Shown here piece after piece: positions 34,785 to 46,515 of a stretch of 64,000 bases of DNA. Source of the DNA: Paguma larvata (lineage: Eukaryota; Chordata; Mammalia; Carnivora; Viverridae); the NCBI GenBank assembly GCA_030068075.1, contig CM057825.1, positions 83,095,123 through 83,159,122 on the forward strand, written 5' to 3'. The notes beneath the pieces are model-generated. The model was not told the DNA's origin. It saw nothing but the letters and a program-made list of their open reading frames with translations, and made no database searches. The translations under genes and the position numbers were made by a program. The stretch's first letter is position 1. Every line of letters starts with the position of its first letter.

Positions 34785-34858
34785 GTCCCAAAGGCTATCT
34801 TAATGCCTGGCACATACTTGGCACTCAATAAATGTGTATTAAAGAAATGAAAGAATGA
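34785..34858 (+). mobile_element. LINE L2 3' end fragment, sense
   Basis: 'TTAATGCCTGGCACATACTT', 'GGCACTCAATAAATGTGTAT' and 'GAAATGAAAGAATGAAT' are a well-kept L2 terminus directly behind the MIR. Confidence 0.88.
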
Positions 34859-35004
34859 ATATTCTGAAGAATGTTCTATGGGGAGATTTCCAACAATGGA
34901 AATCATTGCTCTTTGACATTCTAAGTCCCTATCAGTCAACAGAATTGCTGAAATAACTCTTAGAAAGGTTTTAGATGTCATTCTATAATTGTGTGGTGGA
35001 TGTA

Positions 35005-35165
35005 ACTAGTTAATCACTAAAGTCTCTTCCAGCTGGAAGATTCTGATATCGATCTAAGATAGTGCTCTTATCCCTTCCCCTGTTTGGGTGCTAGTTTTCT
35101 CAAAGATAGAGGTTTTTGACTAGCTAATCTCTAATCTCCATCCTCTTCCAACATTCTGTGTAAGC
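35005..35165. mobile_element. Ancient mammalian repeat fragment, family not named
   Basis: 'CTAGTTAATCACTAAAGTCT' and 'CTTCCAGCTGGAAGATTCTG', and again 'CTAGCTAATCTCTAATCTCC' and 'CTTCCAACATTCTGTG', are two passes over the same motif. It is seen widely in mammalian DNA (CTAGATGATCTCTAAGGTCC...TTCCAGCTCTAAAATTCTGTG). The two passes form an imperfect direct repeat of about 85 bp. Confidence 0.5.
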
Positions 35166-38100
35166 AAGTTGAATCTGTTATTGTATTTTTCCTTCAAAAA
35201 TTCCCATAGGAGATGAGTTTTTCATTTGGCAACTCAAATAACTTGGTTCAATTAGCACCTAGGACAGAGTTTTTCTACCCCAGGAGCAGAGAGCCCTGGC
35301 AACTTGTGACTGTGCTGTAGTCACTGCCATTTGGTGACAGGAACATAAACAGTCCATTCCCCATGCCTCCTATTTCCATTACTGGATTCCCCTTCACTTC
35401 CCACCTTCCGAAGCAATACAGCCTCGTCTTATACAAGCAGCTCTAAAGCAGAGGAATTCCACCCACACAGCCCTGCAGAAATCAGAGCCAGAAAACTATT
35501 AGGTCACCCAAGCCACATCCCTTCCAGAACAAGAACATCCTCTTCAACTGACATTTCGGCTCCTCTTCTGGCTCCAAAATAGGGCCGTGCTTCAGTGGTT
35601 CCCATATGCAGTTTAAATAATAGTTTATAAGCATTCTGGGATCCTTCAGAAATAAAGGTTTGATATAAAGTCATATTGCTATTTTGCTTGTTATAAAGGT
35701 TTGTATGTGTGTATGTGTGTGCTTGCTTTATCTTCCTAGGAGTAGTCACAAACTTTCTCAAAGAAGAAATTGTACCAACATGACTTTGACTGTTTTTTTT
35801 GTCAAACTTCTGATAGTCAGCCTTTCAGAACCTAGCTAATTAATATCCTGATTGCCTTGCTGTCAATGTACAATAGAAAAATTAGTTTTGTAAATAGCTA
35901 AAATATTAAAGTATTACATGTTAATTACTGCTAATATATTTGCTCACATTTTTCTCATCTTAAAGTAGATATTTATTGTCAATGTGAATTCTGTTTAATT
36001 TTAATTATATAACAATACTGTATTGCCTTTGAATATGAAGGTTTACAAGTGTTAATTTGCTGAACGTTCAACATTTAAAAAATCTGTTTGCTTGTTTCAT
36101 TGTGCCGAACATACAAATTCAACTTAACATTACTCCAGGTGACAAGAAAGTCAATGGATTCACACTAATATCAAATGCCACTGGGGATGCAAACCAAATT
36201 CTCGGCTACCATCCAGCCACTCTTTTGTCTCATGGATAATTTCATTATTTTGTTGTTGTTGTTGTTAGGAAGGGAACATGAAGTTGGAAAACAAAGTACT
36301 GGGAACAGTGTTGGGAAACAAGGTAGTACTAAAATGACACAGTAAGTACTACCTTGCATGCTACTTAGGGCTTTCCTCTCTTGAATATCTTAAGGCAAAT
36401 AGTGTAGGAGAATATTTCTTTTCACCACATGCACAAACAAAATTAGCAATATTGCACCCACTTTACAGCAATGAAAGCTTGATTGTGGAGAAATAGGGTC
36501 ACTGGTCATTGCAACTTAAATCATAGTGACAGAGACAGGAAAGGGCCAAAATCTGTCTCCTAAATCCTAACCCATAATCATATCCAAAAGACCACATTTT
36601 CTTGAACATCATCAGAAATAGAAACTACGAAACACTCTCCAAAATGTAAAGTACTCTTAAAAGTGTTATAGTAATAAAGTTCTGAACTGGGATAGTTTAT
36701 TTCCTCCATCTGAAACTATATTAAAAAGAAGAATTATTACAAGGAGTGGTGCTAAACTCAATATATTCTTAAGAAATCACTATTATTTTGGATGATACAA
36801 TAAGTTACATATTTATCAAGGAAGTTTCATAAACTAAAGATAATTTCCTGAATTTAAAGGCTGCTATTCACATTGCAAGGCTCTGGATAACCGCCATCTA
36901 CTCTGACATATAACTAATAATAATGGGAAACCCAATTGTGACCCACAGTTGGGATGAACCTCAACTTCTAAAGCATTCCAATTAAACAGAGTTCAGAGAG
37001 AGAAACAGACAGATATACACTACTTGGAAATTGCTAATTTCAAGCTCTGAACAAAGTAGAACCAGTCTTCAAAACAACAAACAGAAAAAGGGGAGCTCAA
37101 GGGATAAAGAGCTATTGAAGAGAACATTGGGAACACAGTTTTTGGAGCGTTTTAGAAGAACACAGACTGGGTATAAACTAACAGGAAGGTTATGTTGAAT
37201 AAGGAGCCAAGTGAACAACTAAAAGAAAATAATAGGTTCAGTCGTTTTAGAACTATAACAATAAATAAATAAGCTAGTTTGAAAGGATACCAAGATTTCC
37301 CTAAAAGGAAGCATTCTTGAAGCCTTCATTGAAGGTAATATTAAGACACCAGCATTGATATTATCCTCACCAAAATATGAATTCTTTTCATCTGTTTCTC
37401 CATTTAGTTCATCTTCCCATTTAAACTCAGACAATGCCTCAAGGTGGGAAACTATTAATCCAGAATTTTTGCATTTTAGGGACCACCAAAGGACTAATAG
37501 AGTCAATGAGTCTCATTTCAAGTTCACTTTGAGTAAGGAAGATCACAGAAAGGCCACCCAGGCCACTGCATTGAGAATTCAAAAGCCTCATATTGGCTTA
37601 GCAGGAAGAGTCTGTAATCAATTATTGCTGCCTATTGTGGCCATAGAAGGGGGAATCCAAACCCACCTGCCATTCGTTTGACTTTCTGATACAGTCCAAC
37701 CCTCTGAACTTACAGTGGAGGAATCCAAGGTATAGGGAACTTACATTTAAGAATAAGGAGCTGAAATAATTGGCCTAAGGTAATATACATAATGGGTTTG
37801 TTATTCTTTACTGAAAGCAGGTACACTGTGGTCTAGTTCTTTCCCCTTCCTTTCTTCCACTGCATTACAAATGGTGATTATTTGGAATTCTACAGGAGAT
37901 AGAACTCATACATGGCTATACTTCCATAATAATCTAGTCTTAGTTTATTCTACTATACACATCTTAATGCTTAACTGTATTCTTAAATTTTTTCAAGCTA
38001 CTAATATCTATCTTTCTGAAAAAAAAATTTCTTACTAACACTTAATTTCTCTCTCTAGCACATTTAATCCAAGAAGTGTGCTGAGTTTCCTAGGCCTCGT

Positions 38101-38790
38101 GCCTTATTTTTTTTTCTCTTTCTATCTCTCTGGATAGAGAGTTTATAAATCTGACTGACCTAATCCCATTCAGTGTGATACTAAAACTAGTAATGAAGTG
38201 TAGAGGAACCATTAATATACCAACTTCCTCTAAAATGCACAGCAAGGTGCCTTTGAGGAATCTCAAATTACTAGCCATATTCCCTCTAAGCTTACAGCAA
38301 GAAGTATGGAATATCCATTGGCCCAGCACTTACCTTCTATAACCATACCTAATATAGAATTACTTTTCAGAAATCCAAATGAAATGTTATAGGTAACCAG
38401 ATTGTTCTTATAATTATAACAACTGGATATCTAATACCCATGCCATCACGAAATAACCCAGTACTCATAGGTGGCGTTCATCACTTCGATTTCCCCACAT
38501 TATTTAGGATCTTGTTTTTAACCTTGCGTATAGGTATATTTATTCTGAAACTTACTTGAATGCACTTGCAAAGACAAGAAAAGCAAATTTCTCTACAAAA
38601 GATTCCTGGTGAGAAAACACACCGACACCCTGAAGATTGGTCATTACAGATGTGCCTTACGTGCAATTGGATTTTTTTTTTTCAGCATATTTTTCTCAAC
38701 TATCTTTATGAAGTGGTCACTGGGAAGTTAATGGCAAGTCTCTGGTATGTGGGCCTTCCTCTGAAAAATCCTTTATCCCAGGATACTCTT
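35166..38790. other. Unique non-coding sequence, about 3.6 kb
   Basis: Features are a (GTT)5-type patch near 36251 and an ancient repeat-like piece near 37685-37795 ('CAGTCCAACCCTCTGAACTT'). Opposite-strand frames at 37219-37506 and 37355-37681 overlap and show no known domain. No exon is supported. Confidence 0.5.
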
Positions 38791-38800
38791 TAAAAACTAG

Positions 38801-39010
38801 GGGCGCCTGGGTGGCTCAGTCGGTTGAGTGTCCAACTTTGGCTCAGGTCATGATCTCGTGGTTCACGGGTTCGAGCCCCACATCGGACTCTGTGCTGACA
38901 GCTCAGAGCCTGGAGCCTACTTCAGATTCTGTGTCTCTGTCTCTCTCTGCCCCACCCCTGCTCATGCTCTCTCTATCCCTCAAAAACAAATAAAAACATT
39001 AAAAAAAAAA
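38801..39010 (+). mobile_element. SINEC_Fc SINE, sense (first of a tandem pair)
   Basis: GGGCGCCTGGGTGGCTCAGT head, TCAGGTCATGATCTCGTGG box, GTTCGAGCCCCACATCGGAC, 'GAGCCTGGAGCCTACTTCAG' and an A-rich tail. It is close to consensus. Its tail abuts the target site of a second copy. Confidence 0.97.
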
Positions 39011-39023
39011 CTATAGCAGGGCA

Positions 39024-39234
39024 GGGGCACCCAGGTGGCTCAGTCGGTTGGGCGTCCGACTTTGACTCAGGTCATGATCTTGCAGTTCGTGAGTTTGAGC
39101 CCCGTGCCAGGCTTTGTGCTGACAGCGCAGAACACGGAGCCTGCTTTGGATTCTGTGTCTTCCTCTCTCTCTGCCCCTCCCCTGCTTATGCTCTGTCTCT
39201 CAAAAAAATAAATAAATAAACATAAAAAAAAAAA
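39024..39234 (+). mobile_element. SINEC_Fc SINE, sense (second of a tandem pair)
   Basis: GGGGCACCCAGGTGGCTCAG head, TCAGGTCATGATCTTGCAG box, 'GAGCCTGCTTTGGATTCTGT' and an AATAAATAAATAAACATAAA tail. CTATAGCAGGGCA at 39011-39023 and 39235-39247 is a perfect TSD, or 18 bp if the preceding A residues are counted. This proves an independent insertion just behind the first copy. Confidence 0.97.
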
Positions 39235-39247
39235 CTATAGCAGGGCA

Positions 39248-39689
39248 TAGGATAGTCATAAAGCATATTTTATGACTGTTACTACTTTGTCTCTCCAGCT
39301 GCCTTTTGAAGAGATATTTTGCCTTGGGTTTACCTATCACTGGGATCCACGGAAGGTTGTAATGAGGGGCTCCATTAACCAGTTTCATTATTTCAGAAGG
39401 TGCAAAGGAATGACACACTCTCCAACAGTAAGACTGATAAAGCTAGAATGTCAAATTACTTTGCTTTGGGGTAAAATTTTATCAATTTCATATGAAAACT
39501 CTTTCTACCTCATGCTGATCAGAGTCTCTGATTAGCAACTGTGTATATGTTTGATTAATAAAATGTGAAATAAAAACAAATGAATTATTTTGTTTGAACA
39601 TGAAAATAGTTCAAAAGACAGAGTCAGAAAAGACTAATTTATATTAAGGGCTTAAAGTCAACCTAATGTATTTCCTAATGATGATGATG
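39248..39689. other. Unique non-coding sequence
   Basis: Nothing recognised. Overlapping small frames lie on both strands. Confidence 0.45.
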
Positions 39690-39945
39690 ACAACACACTA
39701 GCTAAAACTTTCATAGCATTTACTATGTCTCAGGCACTGTTCTAAGCATTATACATACATTTATTCATTCAATCATCATGAGTAACATGAAAGAACAAGT
39801 ATTAGCTCACAGTAGAGCTATAAAGTAAAAAGTTTGAAAACAGGGACCATCAAATGACATGCCTCCAGTCATACAGACAGTGAGTGCTGAAGTCAGCATT
39901 TGAACCCAGGCAAAGTGGCCTTAGAATCCATGCTCTCAATCCCTC
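39690..39945 (-). mobile_element. MIR SINE, reverse
   Basis: Plus strand: 'TTACTATGTCTCAGGCACTG', 'TTCTAAGCATTATACATACA', 'ATGCCTCCAGTCATACAGAC', 'CAGCATTTGAACCCAGGCAA' and 'CCATGCTCTCAATC'. Confidence 0.88.
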
Positions 39946-39980
39946 CTTTCAGGAAGTACCCTGCTTGAGGTCTTACTATT

Positions 39981-40191
39981 TTGTGTGTTTATTTGTTTGT
40001 TTATTGTATGTGTAAGAGAGAGAGAGTGAGTGAGAGAGTGTACTTATTGGGAGGGACAGAGAGAGAGAGAGGGAGAGAGAGAATCTCAAGCTGACACCCA
40101 ACACAGGGCTTGAACTCATGAGATCATGACCTGAGAAGACATCAAGAGTACCACGCTCAACTGTTCCACTGACTGAGCCACCCAGGCATGG
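39981..40191 (-). mobile_element. SINEC-type SINE, reverse
   Basis: The TGCCTGGGTGGCTCAGTCAG head and the TCAGGTCATGATCTCATGAG box are clear on the minus strand. The middle is short and the GA tract is expanded. GAGGTCTTACTATT before and GGGGTCTTATTGTT after are a TSD with a few changes. Confidence 0.9.
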
Positions 40192-40204
40192 GGTCTTATT
40201 GTTA

Positions 40205-40385
40205 ACTACCACAAAGCTAACACAGCTTAGTGACTTCCTTACATATAAAATTAGGGATATTAATAATAGTTTTCTCAAGAGTTATTGATAAGATTTTATA
40301 AGTTTTTTTTTTTTGGTAAGATTGTATACCAATACTTGGCACAAGACAAGTTCTATTAGGTGTTTGCCAATATTAATAATAATAC
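40205..40385 (+). mobile_element. MIR SINE, sense, 3' part
   Basis: 'TAGTGACTTCCTTACATATA', 'AAATTAGGGATATTAATAAT', 'AATACTTGGCACAAGACAAG' and 'ATTAGGTGTTTGCCAATATT' match the second half of MIR. A T-rich run interrupts it (about 40301-40315). Confidence 0.8.
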
Positions 40386-42358
40386 TCTTTTAAACTACAA
40401 AGCTTTTTTTCTTCACTTGAGTACAAATCAACCTTCTCACCTGCGTTCAGTATAGATGACAAATTAACTTTTAAATGACTTTGCTTTTTTCTGACTACCA
40501 ATATGCAAGGAAATGCAATTGACTGCCTAAAAACAAACCATCAACTCATCATATTGATAAAAGCTCAGGTGAAACACTCCCTTTGCAAGTAGGGAGGAGG
40601 AGGAGGAAAGAGAGAGAGGAGGCTATACATTGAGTAAGGGTGCCTGTAATCAGGGGCCTCAGTGCTGCCAGGGACTCTTGTTGAGTGCTTTTTGTTTTTT
40701 GTTTTTTGTTTTCTTTTCTACCTCATCACAAACACTCCTACGAGACTGGTAATTTACCACTCAATCTGTGTGCATAGAAACAAATTCTTAAACTGTAACA
40801 TCCACCACATGATCTACACATTCTTTGGACTAGCATATCATTGCATAATGTTACTCAGTTTTAATAAAACTCCATCCTTTGAAGCTTTGCTGTGGAGGAG
40901 AATAATTCCACGCAGCTTTGAAGTGTACTCCCTCAAATAAAGTAAGAGAAAAAGCCATTGTTTATTTCACTCCTATTTAAGAGTTAATGAGAGATTTGCA
41001 CCTGTACAGCTGTTGTGGACTGAAACTAGCTCACAGAGTGAATGTGTTTTCTGCTTGAGACAGTTGTAAATGCCTTGAGTAAAAACACTGAGGACTGCTA
41101 ATGGATAGGTTTATTTTAAAGCATGCCATCTGCTATCAATCATAGAGAAGTATAGGAAGCAAGTTTGGCTGGGCTCCCTCCTTGCGAGCCTGATAAAGAC
41201 AGGGCTTCAGGACTCAGGAACATTGAGTCCTCAAGAGAATAAAACATCAAACCTACTCAGCAGCTCCACTAACAATAATAAAAATGCCTCTGCCTAAAGG
41301 TGACATTCTGAATTTACGATTATTTGTGTCTATAAAGTGTATTCTTTGGCTCCTGACTCATTCTGACTGTCTCACTCTGAGAACAATACATTAAGTCTGC
41401 CTGGAGTAAATGGAAATCCTATCCTTTTATTAAACCAGCAGCCAGTACCTGAGACGATCTAATGCCCTGTACGATCGCAGGAAGATTTTCAGCTCTGTTC
41501 TGTTGCTTTTTTTCAAGATTTTTAGTAAGAAAATTACAAATGAAATCTGTGTTAATGTACTAAAATACATAAATAATGGGGGCAATCTGTGTTTCCTAAA
41601 AAACAAAATAAAATGAGATAAAACAAAAGAGCGAATCGGAACGAATCCTACTATTCTTCTATCATGTGCCTATGACAATGCCTTTGGAAAATTACGTATT
41701 AGAGATACATGTTAGTAGCACTTAGAGCCGGTTGCTTAGAGTTATTGTGTTCCATATGCCGTATGGACCAAGTATGTTTTCAAGAGGACAAAACACTATT
41801 TTCTCGGAAATCTTCCAGCTGTGGAATCATAACCAATATTGCTTTCAAAAATGGATCCCAAAGTATTCCTTGAGAAATGTCGAGCCTGGCTTATTAAAAG
41901 TGCTGCCTGCTGAAATCCTCAGTGGATAAAATGAGCTGTAGTGGCACCGGAACCTTCCGTAGCTTCTAATGTTAGATTCTGCCTCAGATCTGCAGCTTAA
42001 CTTAATTCTACTGTTAGCCTGGAACATAGAGTTGTGGGTATTTAGGGAAAACCCACCTGGCCAGCAAACTCATGAGCCTAATTAAAGTTAATAGAGAAAT
42101 TAAAAGAGGAAAACATCGGCTCAGCAGTGGTAAGAAGAAATGTAGCAGGCAACGGAAATTCAGAGCAGCAACCGACATTTTTGTATTCTGCATTTGGTAG
42201 AAGTATTTCTTCCTCAAGACATGAAAGAGGAATTGCTATTATTTGACTTAGTGTGTTTTATGGGTGATAGGTTACAGTTCAATAAATAATTTTCATGCTG
42301 AAGGAAATTAATGTTTTAGGTTAAATAGCAAAAAAGTGGAAATACAATGAGTATTCAA
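40386..42358. other. Unique non-coding sequence, about 2 kb
   Basis: A GGA-rich patch lies at 40590-40622. 40970-41510 has mixed composition without a repeat and is listed as a candidate conserved element in the findings. No exon is recognised. Confidence 0.5.
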
Positions 42359-42400
42359 TTCATCAATCAATGAATACACTTCATCAATCAATGAGTACAC
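42359..42400 (+). repeat. Two-copy 21-bp tandem repeat
   Basis: TTCATCAATCAATGAATACA plus C at 42359-42379 is followed directly by the same unit with one A-to-G change at 42380-42400. Confidence 0.92.
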
Positions 42401-42470
42401 TTGCAGATACATGGTGCACCCAGCACTCTGCTAGGCTCTGTAATAAGAACATTAAGAACATTAGTATATT
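42401..42470 (-). mobile_element. Possible L2/MIR 3' fragment, antisense
   Basis: 'TGGTGCACCCAGCACTCTGC' followed by 'TAGGCTCTGTAATAAGAACA' resembles the reversed L2/MIR terminus. It is too short to choose a family. Confidence 0.35.
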
Positions 42471-44949
42471 AACACTAGTTTATTATTAGTACTATCAGTA
42501 AGAATATTAGCATTATATGCGATATTAGTAAAATGCATTATCCTCATCCTTTGTAAAGAAAAATGTCTAGCATTAAATTGGATTGAATTCCAAAGCAGTG
42601 CCAATCTTAACTAAATTCTTAGAGACAAAACATACTATAAGAGTTCAGAAAAGAGGGAGAAAGGCAAAGTTTGCAGTAGCCCAGAAAAACTGGTTAGGAA
42701 GCCTTGTATCCTTTCCTTACAAATAGAAAGACATAACATGAATAACAAGAGCCTATAATTTATACTTACAAGGACATAAGAGATAATTACCTACTGAAAT
42801 TTCAGCGTACCTGCCGATGCAATATGGGGTTAGATGTTGAGTCGAGTTACAACACATACCTGGGGCAGAAGGAGGCATCAACAATGCTTTAGTCCTTTGA
42901 TGGTGGGGGGAAAAAAAAGTCAAAGGTCTATACTGATGAAACCGGAAATGTCTGCGTAAAGCAGGTGAGGTCAGAGTCAGCACAGCCAATAAAGGGCACC
43001 TGTCTCATCTACGCAGGCGATGCCTCTACCCAGTATACACCAATTTCAGTGTTACCAGATCCTGCCGTGTAGGAAAGGAAGCTAGGTACCTGGTCTGGAA
43101 GTAATACTTCCCAATTTGGTAAAAGACTTCACGGTCAAACTAAACACCTTACCGCTGGGGGAACAGTTCCAGCCATCTTGCTGTGGGCGTTTCAACAGTC
43201 CATGACATAGAGACGCCTGAATGGTCTAACTGCTACTAAGCACTCCTGTATTACATTTGAAGTCCTTCTACCTGGTGGATTCACCTATCTTTTCATGAGG
43301 CCAGCCCTATGAATTATTTTAGAGGAGCCAGTCTCTTTCTGAATGTGCGGGAGGTTAGTGTGTTTCTTATGCCCAATTTCAAATCCCTGACAAATAATTC
43401 AGTGGAACACCAAGGAAACCAGCACTGTGGTCAAGCCTGTGGTGCCACACTTAGACCTTGGTGGTCACATCAGGAAGAGAAATACCTGAAGATTAGTGCA
43501 ACAATGTGTTTCTTCAAAGCCGCATCATTTAACCTCTTTGCTTGCGAACGCTGTGGTCTATGAATATGGTGAAAGAATTAAAATGGCATTTATAAAGGGA
43601 TTTCCAAAAGATGTGGATGTTTTCAATAAAAAGAGTGGGTCATTAAAATATAGTTAATAAATATTATGCAGAACTCATTAACTTAAATATCCCTACTTAG
43701 AAATTATAAATACTCCCTGAATTGTAAGAAAGTTATAATACCAGGTAGGTATTATATGATGTTTTCACGGTTAATATTTGCAACATACACAGTGATAAAG
43801 GGAAGAGATTAAACCAACATAAAGCCACTCTCAAGCTTCAGGAAATCTTATTTTCCCATACTATTTAAGGAAAGACGTATGTGAATTATTTAAACAGCAG
43901 TGTCGACTCTAACTACATATTATTCTACGGCATCAGGAAAATGTTTTTAAAAACATTGTGCATTTATTAATTATTTGGTCAACAACTAGTTATTGATTCT
44001 TACAAGGTTCCATATTTGGTGCAGAAAAAAAATACCTAACTAAAGGAACTTTATGTTACTGGATTGGAAATCATTTCTTTTCAGTTTATTTCCCTTGCAT
44101 TTTTGATTAGTCTCGAATTCAAAGTCATCTATGCTAAAAGTCAGATGCATAAATAGCAATAGATTCAAAGACAAAAGCTCTTGCTGCATACCAACACTTA
44201 TCAGACATTGTCTGCACAACATGTTAGGCTTTTTTTAATATCGTGACAACGTTTTCCAATTTGGAATGTCAAACCACCCACAATATCAAGAAGCAAGTAA
44301 CCATTTGGGAGGCAAATATGCCAACCAAATAATCCAAACATAATCAAAATCAATGACCTACGTGTAAACAAAGAAAGAACAACACTAACAATAAAATGCC
44401 ATCCGTTGCATATTGGAATGAGCTAAGGGTTAAGACTTGGTCTAGCTTTATCATAAAGTTACTCTAACCTTGATAAAAGAGGTATCGTCTCTCTGTGTTT
44501 CTTGTTTCTCCCCTGGGAAACAGAGAAACTAGGTGGTCTCTTAGCCCTCTGCCGTATCTAAAATGTCTTATTTGCTTCAAGCTATTTCTATGTCTGAGAT
44601 GGTTACACTAATGAAATATTTTTTTTAAACTTTGATATGGATGTTTTCAGAATTTATATTATTTACAGATTAGGTAAACATTTTTTGTGTCTAACAAAGA
44701 GTACTTCCCTTTTTACCAAAACAGTTTCACCTGTATCTACCTAATTATCTATTTGTCCATCCATGTGTCCAGCCACCCTGCCTGGAATGGGAAGCTACAG
44801 AGAAAATCTCTGCTTCACGGCTACAGGTTTGGTGTGTTCCCAATTAATCATTTACTACGCAGTTTATTCATGTATGTATTTAATCGAAGCTGTCATTAAA
44901 CAGTGTCAGTTTCTTATTCTTCTTTTTCCTCCATTCTCCATTATGTCAG
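42471..44949. other. Unique non-coding sequence, about 2.5 kb
   Basis: No repeat or exon is recognised. 42990-43280 is less A+T-rich than its surroundings but shows no splice or coding signature that I can support. Confidence 0.45.
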
Positions 44950-45180
44950 AAACCTTACCTCCTATCTTTGTACACTCTTTAAAAACACAACTGCAAAATA
45001 TTCCATTAGATGGACATATCACAGCTGATTAAACACTTTCCAAATGTTGGACATTTGTTTTCACTTTTTATTTTGGAGTGAAAAATCCTTGCTAATATAT
45101 CTTAGTGTGCACTCACAAACACTTCCTAAGACCAATTCCTAAGTACAGATATACGATTTTTAAACCTTTTCTCTTGTAAT
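44950..45180 (+). mobile_element. L1M-type 3' fragment, sense
   Basis: 'AAATATTCCATTAGATGGAC', 'ATTAAACACTTTCCAAATGT', 'TGGACATTTGTTTTCACTTT' and 'CCTAAGACCAATTCCTAAGT' follow the old L1M region (TAGTATTCCATTGTATGGAT, GATGGACATTTAGGTTGTTT, GGATAAATTCCTAGAAGTGG). Confidence 0.7.
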
Positions 45181-46097
45181 ACTACACTGCTACTCAGAAA
45201 GGTTGTGTCAATTCCCGCTGCCGCCAGTGGAGAAGTTTGTCTATTTTTGATGAACACAGTGGTGACCCATAACAAGAGATTTACACTGCTTCCCGGGAAG
45301 CAGGAGGGAAGGAGTGCCATCTCAATCTCTCATTTTCTCAATCACCATTTTTGAGTATTCCTGAAAGCTTAAAACTGGGCTCTGTGCCCACTCCTTGTAC
45401 GCATACACGCGCACGCGCACACACACATACACGCGCACGCAGCTCCCGTGGTCATACACGTAAGATGAACCTTCTGATGACAGCAAACAGACTCCCGCTG
45501 ACATACACAATCAGGAAAAGGGAGGACTTTCCTGAGACCACTTGGTTATAAGCCAGCTGTCAAGGGGCCATGGAGAGCGAGAGTGAGTCTTTGGGGGATC
45601 CTGCCTGGTTGAGAAAACAGTTTCTAAGATAATAGGAGTGGTATACGGTGTAGATAGAAAAGATCTTTCCCTTTATCTACTAGAGAAAGAAAATTGTTGC
45701 CAGGAAATGAAGTATTTTCAAAACCCAATAACAACAACCGAAAAGAAAAACTTGTGAATTTTGCCAGCGAGCACAAGGAACTCGGCCACCAGTCAAAAGG
45801 CTCCGTGTCCAGCTCAGAACTGAATTCACTTTAACAAAAATTTCCCTCTTCAGCCACCTAAGTGTCTGTTGAATTAGGCAAGAAGCCAAGCTGGGGTAGA
45901 AATAGTCACTCACATGAAATGTCGTTTCCATTTAGATCTCTGTGGCCCTTTCCCACGTCAGGGTGAAAAAATGCTTCCTCTGCTGGGATGTTTTCAGGAT
46001 GCCTTGGTTTGAGGAGGAAGTCAGATCTGCTGTTCAGAAGGCATCCACAGAAGGGAAGCCACAGCTCTGCACACTCATACCAGGCTGCCCATGTTTT
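45181..46097. other. Unique non-coding sequence
   Basis: Apart from the alternating tract at 45396-45441 nothing is recognised. Confidence 0.45.
45396..45441. repeat. 46-nt alternating purine-pyrimidine tract with eight CpG
   Basis: TGTACGCATACACGCGCACG continues through CACACACATACACGCGCACG to CA. Alternation is strict and eight CpG dinucleotides are retained. It is a strong Z-DNA-type sequence. Confidence 0.85.
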
Positions 46098-46259
46098 AAA
46101 AAGAAAGAAGGGAGAGGGAGAGGGAGAGGGAGAGGGACAGGGAAGGGAAGGGAAGGGAAGGGAAGGAAGGGAAGGGAAGGGAAGGGAAGGGAAGGGAAGG
46201 GAAGGGAAGGAAGAAGGAAGAAGAAAGGAAAGAAGAAAGAAAAAAAGAAAGAAAGAAAA
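46098..46259 (+). repeat. Homopurine tract, (GGGAGA)n/(GGGAA)n/(GAAA)n
   Basis: 162 nt are purine-only apart from one C (46138). The last 121 nt (46139-46259) are unbroken. Blocks of GGGAGA, then GGGAA, then GAAGAAA/GAAA units grade into each other. Open frames across it in several phases are products of the repeat, not genes. Confidence 0.95.
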
Positions 46260-46511
46260 TTATTCCTCGCCCACTCCTACCCATGGTTTTGATGTTGAAA
46301 GAAACCTGTTGTGGTTTAAATGACTCGGTCAGTTCTTTTGGGATTTTCCAAAGTTTCCTATAAAAAGAAATCTGTGGGAAATGAATGATTGCATAATCAC
46401 TAACATATGCCAATTTCTCCAAACCTGTTATCTTTTTGGTGTTTTGAATTGTATCATCCCAGCTAGTGAATTACTGTCTTCTAATAGTTTTAGTAGTGAT
46501 GCAGACTAGAG

Positions 46512-46515
<4 letters not shown>

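Noticed and set aside
37219..37681. Opposite-strand overlapping frames of 95 and 108 codons
   Set aside because: No recognised domain, no splice context and no repeat. Two antisense frames over the same DNA suggest chance.
38560..38793. A GEKTHRH string resembling a zinc-finger linker
   Set aside because: There is only one linker-like match. The C2H2 cysteine and histidine spacing is absent on both sides.
45942..46422. Three overlapping frames of 108-116 codons with Gly/Arg/Lys or Phe/Leu/Ser runs
   Set aside because: They are readings of the homopurine tract in different phases and strands. Low-complexity DNA is stop-poor by composition.
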